DNA from: UBA1535 sp002323775
GTDB taxonomy: Bacteria > Bacillota > Clostridia > Tissierellales > Sedimentibacteraceae
Assembly: GCA_031993545.1 (NCBI GenBank)
Contig: DAMAHZ010000103.1
Location: 1-9,485 of the forward strand
Direction of reading: 5' to 3'
DNA: 9,485 nucleotides
Below are positions 1-5,742 of this stretch, piece after piece. How positions within the stretch are numbered: the first letter of the stretch is position 1; every line of letters starts with the position of its first letter. The notes beneath the pieces are model-generated. The model did not search any database and had not been told where the DNA came from. It saw only the letters and a list, made by a program, of their open reading frames with translations. The position numbers were made by a program, and so were the translations under genes.

Positions 1-1208
1 TCCACAACCTTAGAATCAGCGGCAATAAATATCGGCTGAATATATGCTAATATATTATTTTCTTTAATTTTTTCAAGAGCTTCCTCTGATGTTATTTGAC
101 AATGAACTATCCCGTGTCGCACTCTAATATCAGGATATTTTTTCATAGCCTTTTCGAAGCTTTTTATCGACATATCTATAGTTTTATCTCCAATAGCATG
201 TATTGCTACGGAAACGGCATTTTTATGAGATAAATCAACTATATTATCAAGCTCCTCCTGTGAAAACAATGCTATTCCTGTTTCTGAAGTGTTTTCGTAT
301 GGCTCATTCATAGCTGCTGTCTGTCCTCCCAAAGAACCATCACCTAATAGTTTTATTGAGCCTAGATTAAAATTTTCATTTCCTTGATATTTGTCAAAGC
401 CTAGCTCAAAATATTCTTTTGCCTCGTCATAGCTTGTTATTCTGCTCTGGATGTATATACGAAGCTTTAGTCTCTTTTCCATATCAAGCTCCTTATATAT
501 ATCAAGCATTTCAATTCCGCCGTTATTTTTACCTAAATCATCAGTATGTACTCCTGTAATTCCATATGAGGCTAGTTTCTCAACAGCCTTTAATACATAT
601 GCTTTTTTGTCCGCTCTTGTAAACTTTGGCATATAATCATTAAGAAGATTAATAGCATTTTCTCTCAAAATCCCAGTTGTGTCATTATCTGCTACATCAA
701 TCTCTCCACCATCAATCCTAGTGTCTTTTGTTATACCTGCTATTTCTAAAAGCTTTGAATTGCATACTGCTATATGGAGGCAGGCTCTTTTGAAAAATAT
801 AGGGATATCCTTTGAAATTTTATCCAAGTCATGCTTTGTCGGCATGACTTTAGAAGCAAAATTTTCTTGATTCCAAGCAAAGCCTGTCAGGCATTTCAGA
901 CTATTGTTCTCATTTATAAATTTTTTAGATAGCTCTATAATCTCATCTATGGATTTACAAGCTGAAAGATCTATTTCATCAAGACTTTTACCATATGCAA
1001 GCAAATGTATATGACTGTCTATAAGCCCCGGGATAACAGTTTTTTTATTTAAGTCTACTATTCCTGCTGCGACATTTTCATATCTTTGAACCTGTTCATT
1101 AGTTCCGATAAATTTAATTTTTCCATTTTCTACATACATTGCTTGAGCAAAGCTATTGTCCTTGTCTGCTGTGTAGATATTGCCATTATAATATATCCTG
1201 TTTGTCAT
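1..1208 (-). CDS. YtcJ-type metal-dependent amidohydrolase, C-terminus cut by window edge
   Basis: Member of the amidohydrolase_3/YtcJ family, which includes N-substituted formamide deformylase; these enzymes hydrolyse C-N bonds of amides or related compounds with a bound metal. The start is visible and 402 residues can be read. Seen in the translation: the metal-site motif GLIDSHIHL at residues 61-69 (H66, H68), ILRE at 180-183, K286 followed by DGSLG at 290-294, HAIGD at 337-341, VHCQ at 368-371 and QPIFIAADS at 391-399. These are in the family's usual order. Family members are about 530-550 residues, so roughly the last quarter lies left of the window. The start ATG at 1208 has an AGGAGT Shine-Dalgarno at 1215-1220 that overlaps the stop codon of the upstream PHP gene, so the two are almost certainly one operon with coupled translation. 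The substrate cannot be predicted; no transporter or pathway partner is visible. Confidence 0.9.
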   Translation of the reverse strand, partial: MTNRIYYNGNIYTADKDNSFAQAMYVENGKIKFIGTNEQVQRYENVAAGIVDLNKKTVIPGLIDSHIHLLAYGKSLDEIDLSACKSIDEIIELSKKFINENNSLKCLTGFAWNQENFASKVMPTKHDLDKISKDIPIFFKRACLHIAVCNSKLLEIAGITKDTRIDGGEIDVADNDTTGILRENAINLLNDYMPKFTRADKKAYVLKAVEKLASYGITGVHTDDLGKNNGGIEMLDIYKELDMEKRLKLRIYIQSRITSYDEAKEYFELGFDKYQGNENFNLGSIKLLGDGSLGGQTAAMNEPYENTSETGIALFSQEELDNIVDLSHKNAVSVAIHAIGDKTIDMSIKSFEKAMKKYPDIRVRHGIVHCQITSEEALEKIKENNILAYIQPIFIAADSKVV

Positions 1209-1218
1209 TTTTACACTC

Positions 1219-2061
1219 CTATAAATCTATTTTTTTCCAACCATTATTAGTTAAATACACAAGATTTTCTAAGTTTAATTCCTTGCAAAGTGTATACATC
1301 TCATCAAACATACAAGTTATATTTTCAGCTGAATGAGCATCTGAATTAACTGTCACCGGAATTTTTCTAAGCCTTATCTCCTCTAAAATCCATATTGATG
1401 GATATTGTTCAGTCACATATCCCCTTGCCATACCACCAGTATTTATTTCTATTACAGTATCTGTATTTTTTACTGTATCAAGAAATCCGCATACTGCTTC
1501 TTTGTACCAAGAGGCATTTTCATTAAAAAGAGCGTTGTTTTTATTATTTTTCTTTACTAAATCCATATGACCTACTAAAGTAGGCTTATACTTTTCAACC
1601 ATTTTAGATAAATGATGATAATAGTCACCTACTGCTTTTTTAATATCTCCACCATATGATGCTTTTATACCCTCTAACACATAATCATAAGGTCCATCTA
1701 CAGCCCAACGTTTACCATCGTCAAATCTACCAAGATAGTGAATTGAGCCAATGAAATAGTCCAATTTCTCAAATAAGCTTTTATCTATATGTTCAAATTC
1801 GGTATCTATAAAATAATCTAATTCCATGCCTAGCAAAACTTCAATCTTATCACTGTATTTTTCTTTTAAAGCCTTTATCTCATCAATATAAGTATCAACC
1901 TTATCTTTGCCAACAGACCATTTAGCTTCAAAAGGCAAGGGACCATGTGTTGATATGCCTATAGTTTTCATACCCTTAGCTATTGCTGTTAAAACCATTT
2001 CTTCTGCCGTGTTATTACCATCACAATAGTTAGTATGTGAATGTATAGTTGAGTAATACAT
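1219..2061 (-). CDS. PHP-family phosphatase, histidinol-phosphatase (HisJ/HisK) type
   Basis: A 280-residue PHP-domain hydrolase resembling the HisJ/HisK histidinol-phosphatases (histidinol phosphate to histidinol plus phosphate, late histidine biosynthesis). The trinuclear-metal ligands expected of the fold are all present: HSH at residues 7-9 followed by CDG at 13-15, H39 in ISTHG, E80 in GMELDYF, H108 in GSIHYL, H165 in VGHMD, and D241/H243 in NSDAH. Length fits the family (about 265-285). The start at 2061 is chosen because GGAGG lies at 2073-2077, 11 bases upstream, and HSH then falls near the N-terminus as usual. A longer reading from 2130 would add 23 residues across that Shine-Dalgarno and has no site of its own. 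No other his gene is nearby and the partner is an amidohydrolase, so a different phosphoester substrate remains possible. It is probably driven by the promoter at 2119-2147. Confidence 0.88.
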   Translation of the reverse strand: MYYSTIHSHTNYCDGNNTAEEMVLTAIAKGMKTIGISTHGPLPFEAKWSVGKDKVDTYIDEIKALKEKYSDKIEVLLGMELDYFIDTEFEHIDKSLFEKLDYFIGSIHYLGRFDDGKRWAVDGPYDYVLEGIKASYGGDIKKAVGDYYHHLSKMVEKYKPTLVGHMDLVKKNNKNNALFNENASWYKEAVCGFLDTVKNTDTVIEINTGGMARGYVTEQYPSIWILEEIRLRKIPVTVNSDAHSAENITCMFDEMYTLCKELNLENLVYLTNNGWKKIDL

Positions 2062-2118
2062 AATTAAATTTTCCTCCAAAAGTATAAAAGTGTATTTTAA
2101 AATTAATCTCTGATATAA

Positions 2119-2147
2119 ATTATATAACATATGCTAAAAATAGTAAA
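2119..2147 (-). promoter_or_regulatory. Sigma-A-type promoter for the PHP/amidohydrolase operon
   Basis: On the minus strand the -35 box is TTTACT (2142-2147, 4/6 match), the spacer is exactly 17 bases, and the -10 box is a consensus TATAAT (2119-2124). Transcription would start near 2112, about 50 bases before the PHP start codon. It is arranged back to back with the plus-strand promoter at 2151-2179. Prediction by eye only. Confidence 0.6.
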
Positions 2148-2150
2148 GCT

Positions 2151-2179
2151 TTCACTTTTAATAATTTCCTGCGTATAAT
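2151..2179 (+). promoter_or_regulatory. Sigma-A-type promoter for the 130-residue orphan gene
   Basis: The -35 box is TTCACT (2151-2156, 4/6 match), the spacer is 17 bases, and the -10 box is a consensus TATAAT (2174-2179). Transcription would start around 2186, leaving a leader of about 70 bases before the ATG at 2259. Only three bases (2148-2150) separate this -35 from the one facing the other way. The palindrome AAAGCTTT (2145-2152) lies across the junction and could hold a shared operator. Confidence 0.6.
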
Positions 2180-2182
2180 AAA

Positions 2183-2227
2183 AGAGTAAACGGTGTTCAC
2201 TCTATGGAAGAATCTTTCCGATTCTTC
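2183..2227 (+). promoter_or_regulatory. Two consecutive hairpins in the leader of the orphan gene
   Basis: Hairpin 1 (2183-2203) has arms AGAGTAAAC and GTTCACTCT around a GGT loop, with one A-C mismatch on this strand. Hairpin 2 (2207-2227) has perfect 8-bp arms GAAGAATC and GATTCTTC around a five-base loop. Both fall between the predicted transcription start and the Shine-Dalgarno. Neither is followed by a T-run on the plus strand, so a stability or binding role is likelier than termination here. On the minus strand the mismatch of hairpin 1 becomes a G-U pair and the stem is followed by TTTT, which resembles a weak terminator. No known riboswitch class was recognised. Confidence 0.45.
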
Positions 2228-2258
2228 ATTTAATAAGTATTGAGTCAAGGGGGTAAGA

Positions 2259-2651
2259 ATGAGTATATTTTATAATTTTGATAACATGTATAACAATCGA
2301 AAAAGCATTGTAACAAACAATAATAAAAATATAGCTGAAAGCAAGACTTGTATAAAAGAAGATATAAGTTTAAACTGTATCTCTAAAAAAGCAGTTGATG
2401 ATACATCAGATGATAAATATAAGTTAGACAAGAATATTGCACTATTTGATTACAGTGCTAAAGCTTCGTCAAGCTATCTTACAAAGCAGAGCTGTTCAAA
2501 TGTCGATTGCTTTGCAGGCTTAACAAATCAAGAAGTGCCAAATAATTGCATGGACTACAATGGCTGTTTACAATATTTTAATACCATGCCAATAATGAAC
2601 TGCATAGATAATGTCCCAACTGCTTCTTTCTTAATATTAGATGAAGTATAA
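2259..2651 (+). CDS. Unrecognised 130-residue Asn-rich, Cys-containing protein
   Basis: I do not recognise this protein. It is the only convincing plus-strand gene. The start has a near-perfect Shine-Dalgarno, AAGGGGGT at 2247-2254 (one base from AAGGAGGT), four bases before the ATG. A good promoter lies upstream and a strong terminator (2721-2770) follows about 70 bases after the TAA stop. The protein is soluble-looking, with no signal peptide or membrane segment. The first 60 residues are rich in Asn, Lys and Asp (run NNNKN at 20-24). The C-terminal half carries five of the seven cysteines (C31, C40, C79, C84, C97, C103, C115), and the chain ends in a short hydrophobic stretch, SFLILDEV. 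Cysteine spacing does not match a ferredoxin, rubredoxin or zinc-ribbon pattern. It could be a lineage-specific regulatory, spore-associated or secreted-peptide precursor protein; none of these can be shown from sequence. Confidence 0.72.
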   Translation: MSIFYNFDNMYNNRKSIVTNNNKNIAESKTCIKEDISLNCISKKAVDDTSDDKYKLDKNIALFDYSAKASSSYLTKQSCSNVDCFAGLTNQEVPNNCMDYNGCLQYFNTMPIMNCIDNVPTASFLILDEV

Positions 2652-2720
2652 TTATATAAGCCTAAGTCTTAAAAAATAAGCAAAAAATCTAAAAATATTA
2701 TCTGCTCAAAAACATTAAAC

Positions 2721-2770
2721 AAAAGCCTCCCTCACAGCCAATTTTAATATTGACAATGAGGGAGGCTTTT
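2721..2770. terminator. Bidirectional intrinsic terminator between convergent genes
   Basis: Perfect 14-bp inverted repeat: AAAAGCCTCCCTCA (2721-2734) and TGAGGGAGGCTTTT (2757-2770) around a 22-base A/T-rich loop. The 10-bp G/C-rich core is flanked by a T-run on each strand, so it can terminate both the plus-strand orphan gene and the minus-strand ferredoxin gene, whose stop is only 12 bases away. Confidence 0.92.
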
Positions 2771-2782
2771 AATTTTATATAA

Positions 2783-2953
2783 TTACTCTTGTACTGGTGC
2801 TTCTACAGGACATACACTAGCACATGCTCCACAATCTATGCAAGCATTAGCATCTATTTCATATCTATCATCACCCTTGCTGATTGCTCCTACTGGACAT
2901 TCAGGTTCACAAGCTCCGCAAGATATACAAGCATCTGTTATTTTATAAGCCAT
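2783..2953 (-). CDS. Clostridial-type 2[4Fe-4S] ferredoxin
   Basis: A 56-residue soluble electron carrier holding two [4Fe-4S] clusters, used in anaerobes to shuttle low-potential electrons between oxidoreductases, hydrogenases and similar enzymes. Both cluster motifs are complete: C9-x2-C12-x2-C15-x3-C19-P and C38-x2-C41-x2-C44-x3-C48-P. The two halves, ISCGACEPECPVGAI and IDCGACASVCPVEA, show the internal duplication typical of the family. Length is standard (about 55-60). The start at 2953 has a strong Shine-Dalgarno, GGGAGGTG at 2961-2968, seven bases upstream. It lies 118 bases downstream of ricT on the same strand and probably has its own promoter (2984-3012), so it need not be part of that operon. 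The convergent terminator 2721-2770 ends it. No redox partner gene is in the window. Confidence 0.97.
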   Translation of the reverse strand: MAYKITDACISCGACEPECPVGAISKGDDRYEIDANACIDCGACASVCPVEAPVQE

Positions 2954-2983
2954 TAAATTTCACCTCCCTAATTTTCTATAACC

Positions 2984-3012
2984 ATTCTACCACTAAAGTA
3001 AGAATTTTTAAA
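2984..3012 (-). promoter_or_regulatory. Possible promoter for the ferredoxin gene
   Basis: On the minus strand, TTTAAA (3007-3012) and TAGAAT (2984-2989, 5/6 match) are separated by 17 bases and would give a leader of about 25 bases. No G/C-rich terminator was seen after ricT, so read-through from ricT is also possible. The region is very A/T rich, which makes chance matches likely. Confidence 0.35.
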
Positions 3013-3071
3013 GTCTTTTTTTAATTTTGTTAATAATTTTTTTATACTCATTTATTCTAATATTTATACAT

Positions 3072-4124
3072 TTAATCTTCTAGTTCTTTAAGCATTGCAA
3101 GGTCAACTTCTTCCGCCTGTAAATTCTTAACTGCTGCTTCTATAACAAACAGCTTAGAGCCTTCTAGCTCGTCCATTTCTTCCGTTCCGTCTTCCTTTTG
3201 GAATCTCACTCTTGCAGTTTTGAACAGTGGATTTATATCTATAACAATACCCTTTCTTTTAGTGCCTTTTTCTCCTACCTTATCTCCTACTTCCGGCAAT
3301 TCCTTCATATTCTCCTCATATACCTTATGCTCATAATTTAGGCAGCACATCAGTCTTGAGCAGATACCTGAAATTTTGCTTGGATTTAGAGATAATTTTT
3401 GTTCCTTAGCCATTTTTATCGAAACTGGGTAAAATTCGCCTAAATGGGATGAACAGCACATAGGTCTTCCGCAAGGTCCTAAACCGCCAAGCATTTTAGC
3501 CTCGTCTCTAACTCCGATTTGTCTAAGCTCTATTCTTGTTCTGAATACTGAAGCTAAGTCTTTGACAAGCTCTCTGAAATCGACTCTACCCTCGGATGTA
3601 AAATAAAATATAACCTTGTTATTATCAAATGTATATTCAATATCTACTAGCTTCATGCTAAGATTGTGTTCTTCTATCTTTTTTAAGCATGTTTCAAATG
3701 CTTCTTTTTCTTTTACTCTGTTTTCTTCGTTCTTTAATTTATCTTCGTTAGTCGCTATTCTTAAAACCTTTCTTAAAGGTGTCACTATTTCATCATCATT
3801 TATAAATTTAGGTCCTGAAACAACTTCTCCAAATTCTATACCACGTATAGTTTCAACAATTACGCTGTCTCCCTTTTTTATCCATTTTTTGTCAGGATCA
3901 AAGAAATATATCTTACCTGCCGGCTTAAATCTAACCCCAACAACCTTTATCATTTCTGTACTTGTAGGCTTGCTTTTGCAAGAATTACAAGAACCGCAAG
4001 AATCGCAAACGCTACAAGAACCACATGCGCCGCAAGAGCCACAACTGCAATTCTTCTCAAGAGAGCTTGTAGAGTTTAAGTCTTCATTTGTAGGCTCGGG
4101 AATTATTCTCTCGTTATTCATCAT
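3072..4124 (-). CDS. ricT: RicT/YaaT (PSP1 domain) protein with a cysteine-ladder N-terminal extension
   Basis: Orthologue of B. subtilis RicT (YaaT), which with RicA and RicF forms the Y-complex that directs RNase Y in mRNA maturation and affects sporulation, competence and biofilm formation; that complex carries [4Fe-4S] clusters. The PSP1 domain starts at about residue 60 (VVGVRFKPAGKIYFFDP). The conserved cysteine motifs are GPCGRPMCC (C218, C223, C224) and ICSRLMCCLNYE (C255, C260, C261). At 350 residues it is longer than the roughly 275 of B. subtilis. Most of the excess is N-terminal, including C26, C28, C31, C34, C37, C40, C43, C46 and C49 in CGSC/CGAC units. A stop codon abuts ATG 4124, so translation starts there or at the next codon, with only a weak, distant GAGGTG. 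An internal start at M58 (3953) lacks any Shine-Dalgarno. It lies 152 bases after holB. Confidence 0.93.
   Translation of the reverse strand: MMNNERIIPEPTNEDLNSTSSLEKNCSCGSCGACGSCSVCDSCGSCNSCKSKPTSTEMIKVVGVRFKPAGKIYFFDPDKKWIKKGDSVIVETIRGIEFGEVVSGPKFINDDEIVTPLRKVLRIATNEDKLKNEENRVKEKEAFETCLKKIEEHNLSMKLVDIEYTFDNNKVIFYFTSEGRVDFRELVKDLASVFRTRIELRQIGVRDEAKMLGGLGPCGRPMCCSSHLGEFYPVSIKMAKEQKLSLNPSKISGICSRLMCCLNYEHKVYEENMKELPEVGDKVGEKGTKRKGIVIDINPLFKTARVRFQKEDGTEEMDELEGSKLFVIEAAVKNLQAEEVDLAMLKELED
3978..4049 (-). repeat. Nine-base periodic coding repeat for the Cys-x-x-Cys ladder in RicT
   Basis: From codon 26 to codon 49 of ricT, units close to TGT-GGT-TCT recur with a 9-base period, giving a cysteine at every third residue after the initial C-S-C. 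The codons vary (TGT/TGC, GGT/GGC, TCT/GCA/AGC), which suggests the repeat is old or under selection at protein level rather than a fresh expansion. Its base composition is richer in G/C than the surrounding gene. Confidence 0.85.
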
Positions 4125-4134
4125 TTATTTATGC

Positions 4135-4194
4135 CTATGCACCTCGCAATAAATCCAGTCTTCCATCTGTAGGAGGGACTAAATATTTATCCAT
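4135..4194 (-). CDS. Possible 19-codon leader peptide upstream of ricT
   Basis: A short open frame, MDKYLVPPTDGRLDLLRGA, ends in TAG ten bases before the ricT start. Its only Shine-Dalgarno-like sequence (AAAGGA) is about 14 bases upstream, which is far. ricT itself also has a weak site, so translation could be coupled through this frame. The peptide has no recognised family. It may be non-coding or a remnant of a lost gene. Confidence 0.25.
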   Translation of the reverse strand: MDKYLVPPTDGRLDLLRGA

Positions 4195-4260
4195 TTGCTT
4201 GGTGCTAATCCTTTCTTTATTTTTACTTTCTTTCAAGCTTATCCTTATTTCTAAAGTCTG

Positions 4261-4295
4261 TATGCTAATTTGCATTTTATCCGGAGATTAGCATA
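4261..4295 (-). other. Inverted repeat spanning the holB stop codon
   Basis: Perfect 9-bp arms TATGCTAAT (4261-4269) and ATTAGCATA (4287-4295) enclose 17 bases that contain the holB stop (4277-4279). No T-run follows on the minus strand, so it does not look like a standard terminator. A role in transcript stability or processing is an inference. Confidence 0.4.
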
Positions 4296-5278
4296 AGCAT
4301 ATTGTCTATTATAAGTTTATAATTTACATTGCTTTTCATATCATATTTAACATTTTGTAAATATTTTATAAGCTCATCAATTTTCTGTCTTTCAAGTGAC
4401 TTGGCATGCTTTTCTAATAAGTCAACAAAATCTATATTTATTATCAAATCATCAATTTCGTGCTTCTTAAAATATACATCTCTAAGCCAAATCATCAGTA
4501 TTTCTGTTATTTCATCTATTTTATCTTTGTTGTCTTCAAAGTATGTTTCATATTCAAATATCGCATTTTTATCATGAATTAAAATTCTATCAAAAATTTT
4601 AATAATTTCTTCTCTACGTTTTAATATATCATTTTGATTAGTTGCTATTTTTTCAGCATTGTATAGAACACCTTGCGAGTAATAGGCTATAAGCCTAGCT
4701 GTTTTAAGGTCTAAATTAAATTTATTCTTAATATAATTTATTATTTGCTCATTATTAATTTTTTCAAATTTAATAATCTGACATCTGGAAACTATGGTCG
4801 GAATTAAAAGATTGCAGTTTTGCGTAAGGAGTATTATGGTTGTGTTTCCGGCAGGTTCTTCTAATGTTTTTAAAAATGTATTGGCTGCCTGCATTGTCAT
4901 ATCTTCGCTATTGTTTATAATATAAATCTTTCTGTCACTTTCATAGGGCTTTTGGTATACTGATACTATCAAATCATCAATAGCTTCTCTTTTAATACTT
5001 TTATCCTCTGAGGATATAATATGCAAATCAGGATGATTCATAGAATTTATCTTTATGCAGGAGCTGCATATATTACATGGTTCTTTGTCAAAGTCTCTGC
5101 ACAATAGTGATTTTGCAAAGAAAACAGCCATATTGAGCTTTCCTATACCCTTAGCTCCCTCAAAAATATACCCATGGGAAATATTTTTGTCTTTTATAGA
5201 TTTCTTCAAATATTCTTTTATAGCTTCCTGATTTTTAGAAAGTATATCATCCTGACCTGCAATTTCGCTAAAAAGCAT
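4277..5278 (-). CDS. holB: DNA polymerase III subunit delta' (clamp-loader)
   Basis: AAA+ clamp-loader subunit that works with DnaX (tau/gamma) and delta to place the sliding clamp on primed DNA. At 333 residues it matches the family. In order: HGYIFEGAKGIGKLNMA (35-51) is the P-loop region, with leucine instead of Ser/Thr after K47, as expected for an ATPase-inactive delta'. The zinc module follows with C60, C68, C71 and C74. No Asp-Glu pair follows the Walker-B strand (NNSEDMT, 122-128). NTFLKTLEEP (133-142) and the SRC sensor motif (164-166, in PTIVSRCQ) are conserved. The C-terminal helical domain follows. The start at 5278 has AAAGGA about 12 bases upstream and lies 23 bases after the darA stop, so co-transcription is likely. 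Placement after tmk and darA matches the Bacillus order, minus yaaR. Confidence 0.95.
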   Translation of the reverse strand: MLFSEIAGQDDILSKNQEAIKEYLKKSIKDKNISHGYIFEGAKGIGKLNMAVFFAKSLLCRDFDKEPCNICSSCIKINSMNHPDLHIISSEDKSIKREAIDDLIVSVYQKPYESDRKIYIINNSEDMTMQAANTFLKTLEEPAGNTTIILLTQNCNLLIPTIVSRCQIIKFEKINNEQIINYIKNKFNLDLKTARLIAYYSQGVLYNAEKIATNQNDILKRREEIIKIFDRILIHDKNAIFEYETYFEDNKDKIDEITEILMIWLRDVYFKKHEIDDLIINIDFVDLLEKHAKSLERQKIDELIKYLQNVKYDMKSNVNYKLIIDNMLMLISG

Positions 5279-5301
5279 AATTTTTCACATTCCTTTTTGG
5301 C

Positions 5302-5634
5302 TTATATTTTTTCAAACCTATCAACACCAGTTACAAAAATAACTGCTCCACCAACCGTTACCTCAATTGTGTTAGGGAAATAACCTCCTACACCATTAAA
5401 CGTATTTGGCGGCATAGCTGCTGTAATTTTTTTCTTTGTCTTACAAATATTTTTGATGACTTCAATAACATCGTCAACCTTTTCCTCATCTACCCCAATT
5501 AACAAGGTAGTATTGCCAGAACTTAAAAATCCACCTGTTGATGCTAGTTTTGTTGAAGAAAAACCATTTTCTCTTAATGATGATATAAGCTTATTTACAT
5601 CCTCATTTTGTACTATTACAATGATAAGTTTCAT
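5302..5634 (-). CDS. darA: Cyclic-di-AMP receptor, PII-like (DarA/PstA/YaaQ)
   Basis: A 110-residue PII-like signalling protein that binds the second messenger c-di-AMP as a trimer in the cytoplasm; its downstream partner is not established. The N-terminus MKLIIVIVQNEDVNKL and the core TKLASTGGFLSSGNTTLLIG (28-47) are diagnostic. T28, G35, F36, L37 and N41 correspond to ligand-contacting positions described for the family. The C-terminal strand pair VEVGG-type (EVTVGGAVIFV, 91-101) is intact and length is standard. A strong Shine-Dalgarno (GGAGG at 5643-5647) sits eight bases before the ATG. It is 87 bases downstream of tmk and 23 bases upstream of holB. The gap before it holds the GAATTCA palindrome (5680-5697), which may be regulatory. 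Residues 24 and 26 are Gly and Ser here, so some ligand contacts seen in staphylococcal PstA may differ. Confidence 0.97.
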   Translation of the reverse strand: MKLIIVIVQNEDVNKLISSLRENGFSSTKLASTGGFLSSGNTTLLIGVDEEKVDDVIEVIKNICKTKKKITAAMPPNTFNGVGGYFPNTIEVTVGGAVIFVTGVDRFEKI

Positions 5635-5679
5635 GTTTAAATCCTCCTTTTTTTAATTTAAAATTAATATTATCTTAAA

Positions 5680-5697
5680 GAATTCATATTTGAATTC
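5680..5697. repeat. Palindrome GAATTCA-TATT-TGAATTC upstream of darA
   Basis: A 7-bp perfect inverted repeat with a four-base spacer, 46 bases upstream of the darA start in the tmk-darA gap. It could be an operator or an RNA hairpin. The A/T-rich setting means chance cannot be excluded, and no confident promoter could be placed beside it. Confidence 0.4.
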
Positions 5698-5717
5698 CAT
5701 ATAATATTCACTATACA

Positions 5718-5742
5718 AACATTATAAATTATTTATAATGTT
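5718..5742 (-). other. Hairpin over the tmk stop codon, weak terminator or processing stem
   Basis: Perfect 11-bp inverted repeat: AACATTATAAA (5718-5728) and TTTATAATGTT (5732-5742), with a three-base loop. It covers the tmk stop codon (5722-5724). The stem is almost all A/T, and on the minus strand it is followed by only TGTATAG, so efficient termination is unlikely. On the plus strand a T-run follows. Confidence 0.45.

Noticed and set aside
2062..2130. N-terminal extension of the PHP protein starting at 2130
   Set aside because: The extension would cross the Shine-Dalgarno and predicted leader, and would move the HSH metal motif away from its usual place near the N-terminus.
1219..2258. 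T-box or histidine attenuator upstream of the histidinol-phosphatase-like gene
   Set aside because: No T-box core sequence, His-codon run or terminator/antiterminator pair is seen in the short leader of this gene.
3951..3953. Internal ricT start at M58 that would remove the cysteine ladder
   Set aside because: There is no Shine-Dalgarno before it, and the upstream frame has organised coding repeats, so the long form is favoured, though not proven.
3978..4049. Tandem 9-base units considered as a CRISPR or microsatellite array
   Set aside because: The units are contiguous without spacers, keep the ricT reading frame and vary at codon level, so they are a coding repeat.
3616..4152. Plus-strand 178-codon reading frame antisense to ricT
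   Set aside because: ricT on the other strand has clear family motifs. The antisense frame is Ser/Phe-rich, as expected for a shadow, and lacks a ribosome binding site.
5120..5160. Broken Walker A motif in HolB (GKL in place of GKS/T)
   Set aside because: Delta' subunits are normally ATPase-inactive, so this is expected and not evidence of decay.
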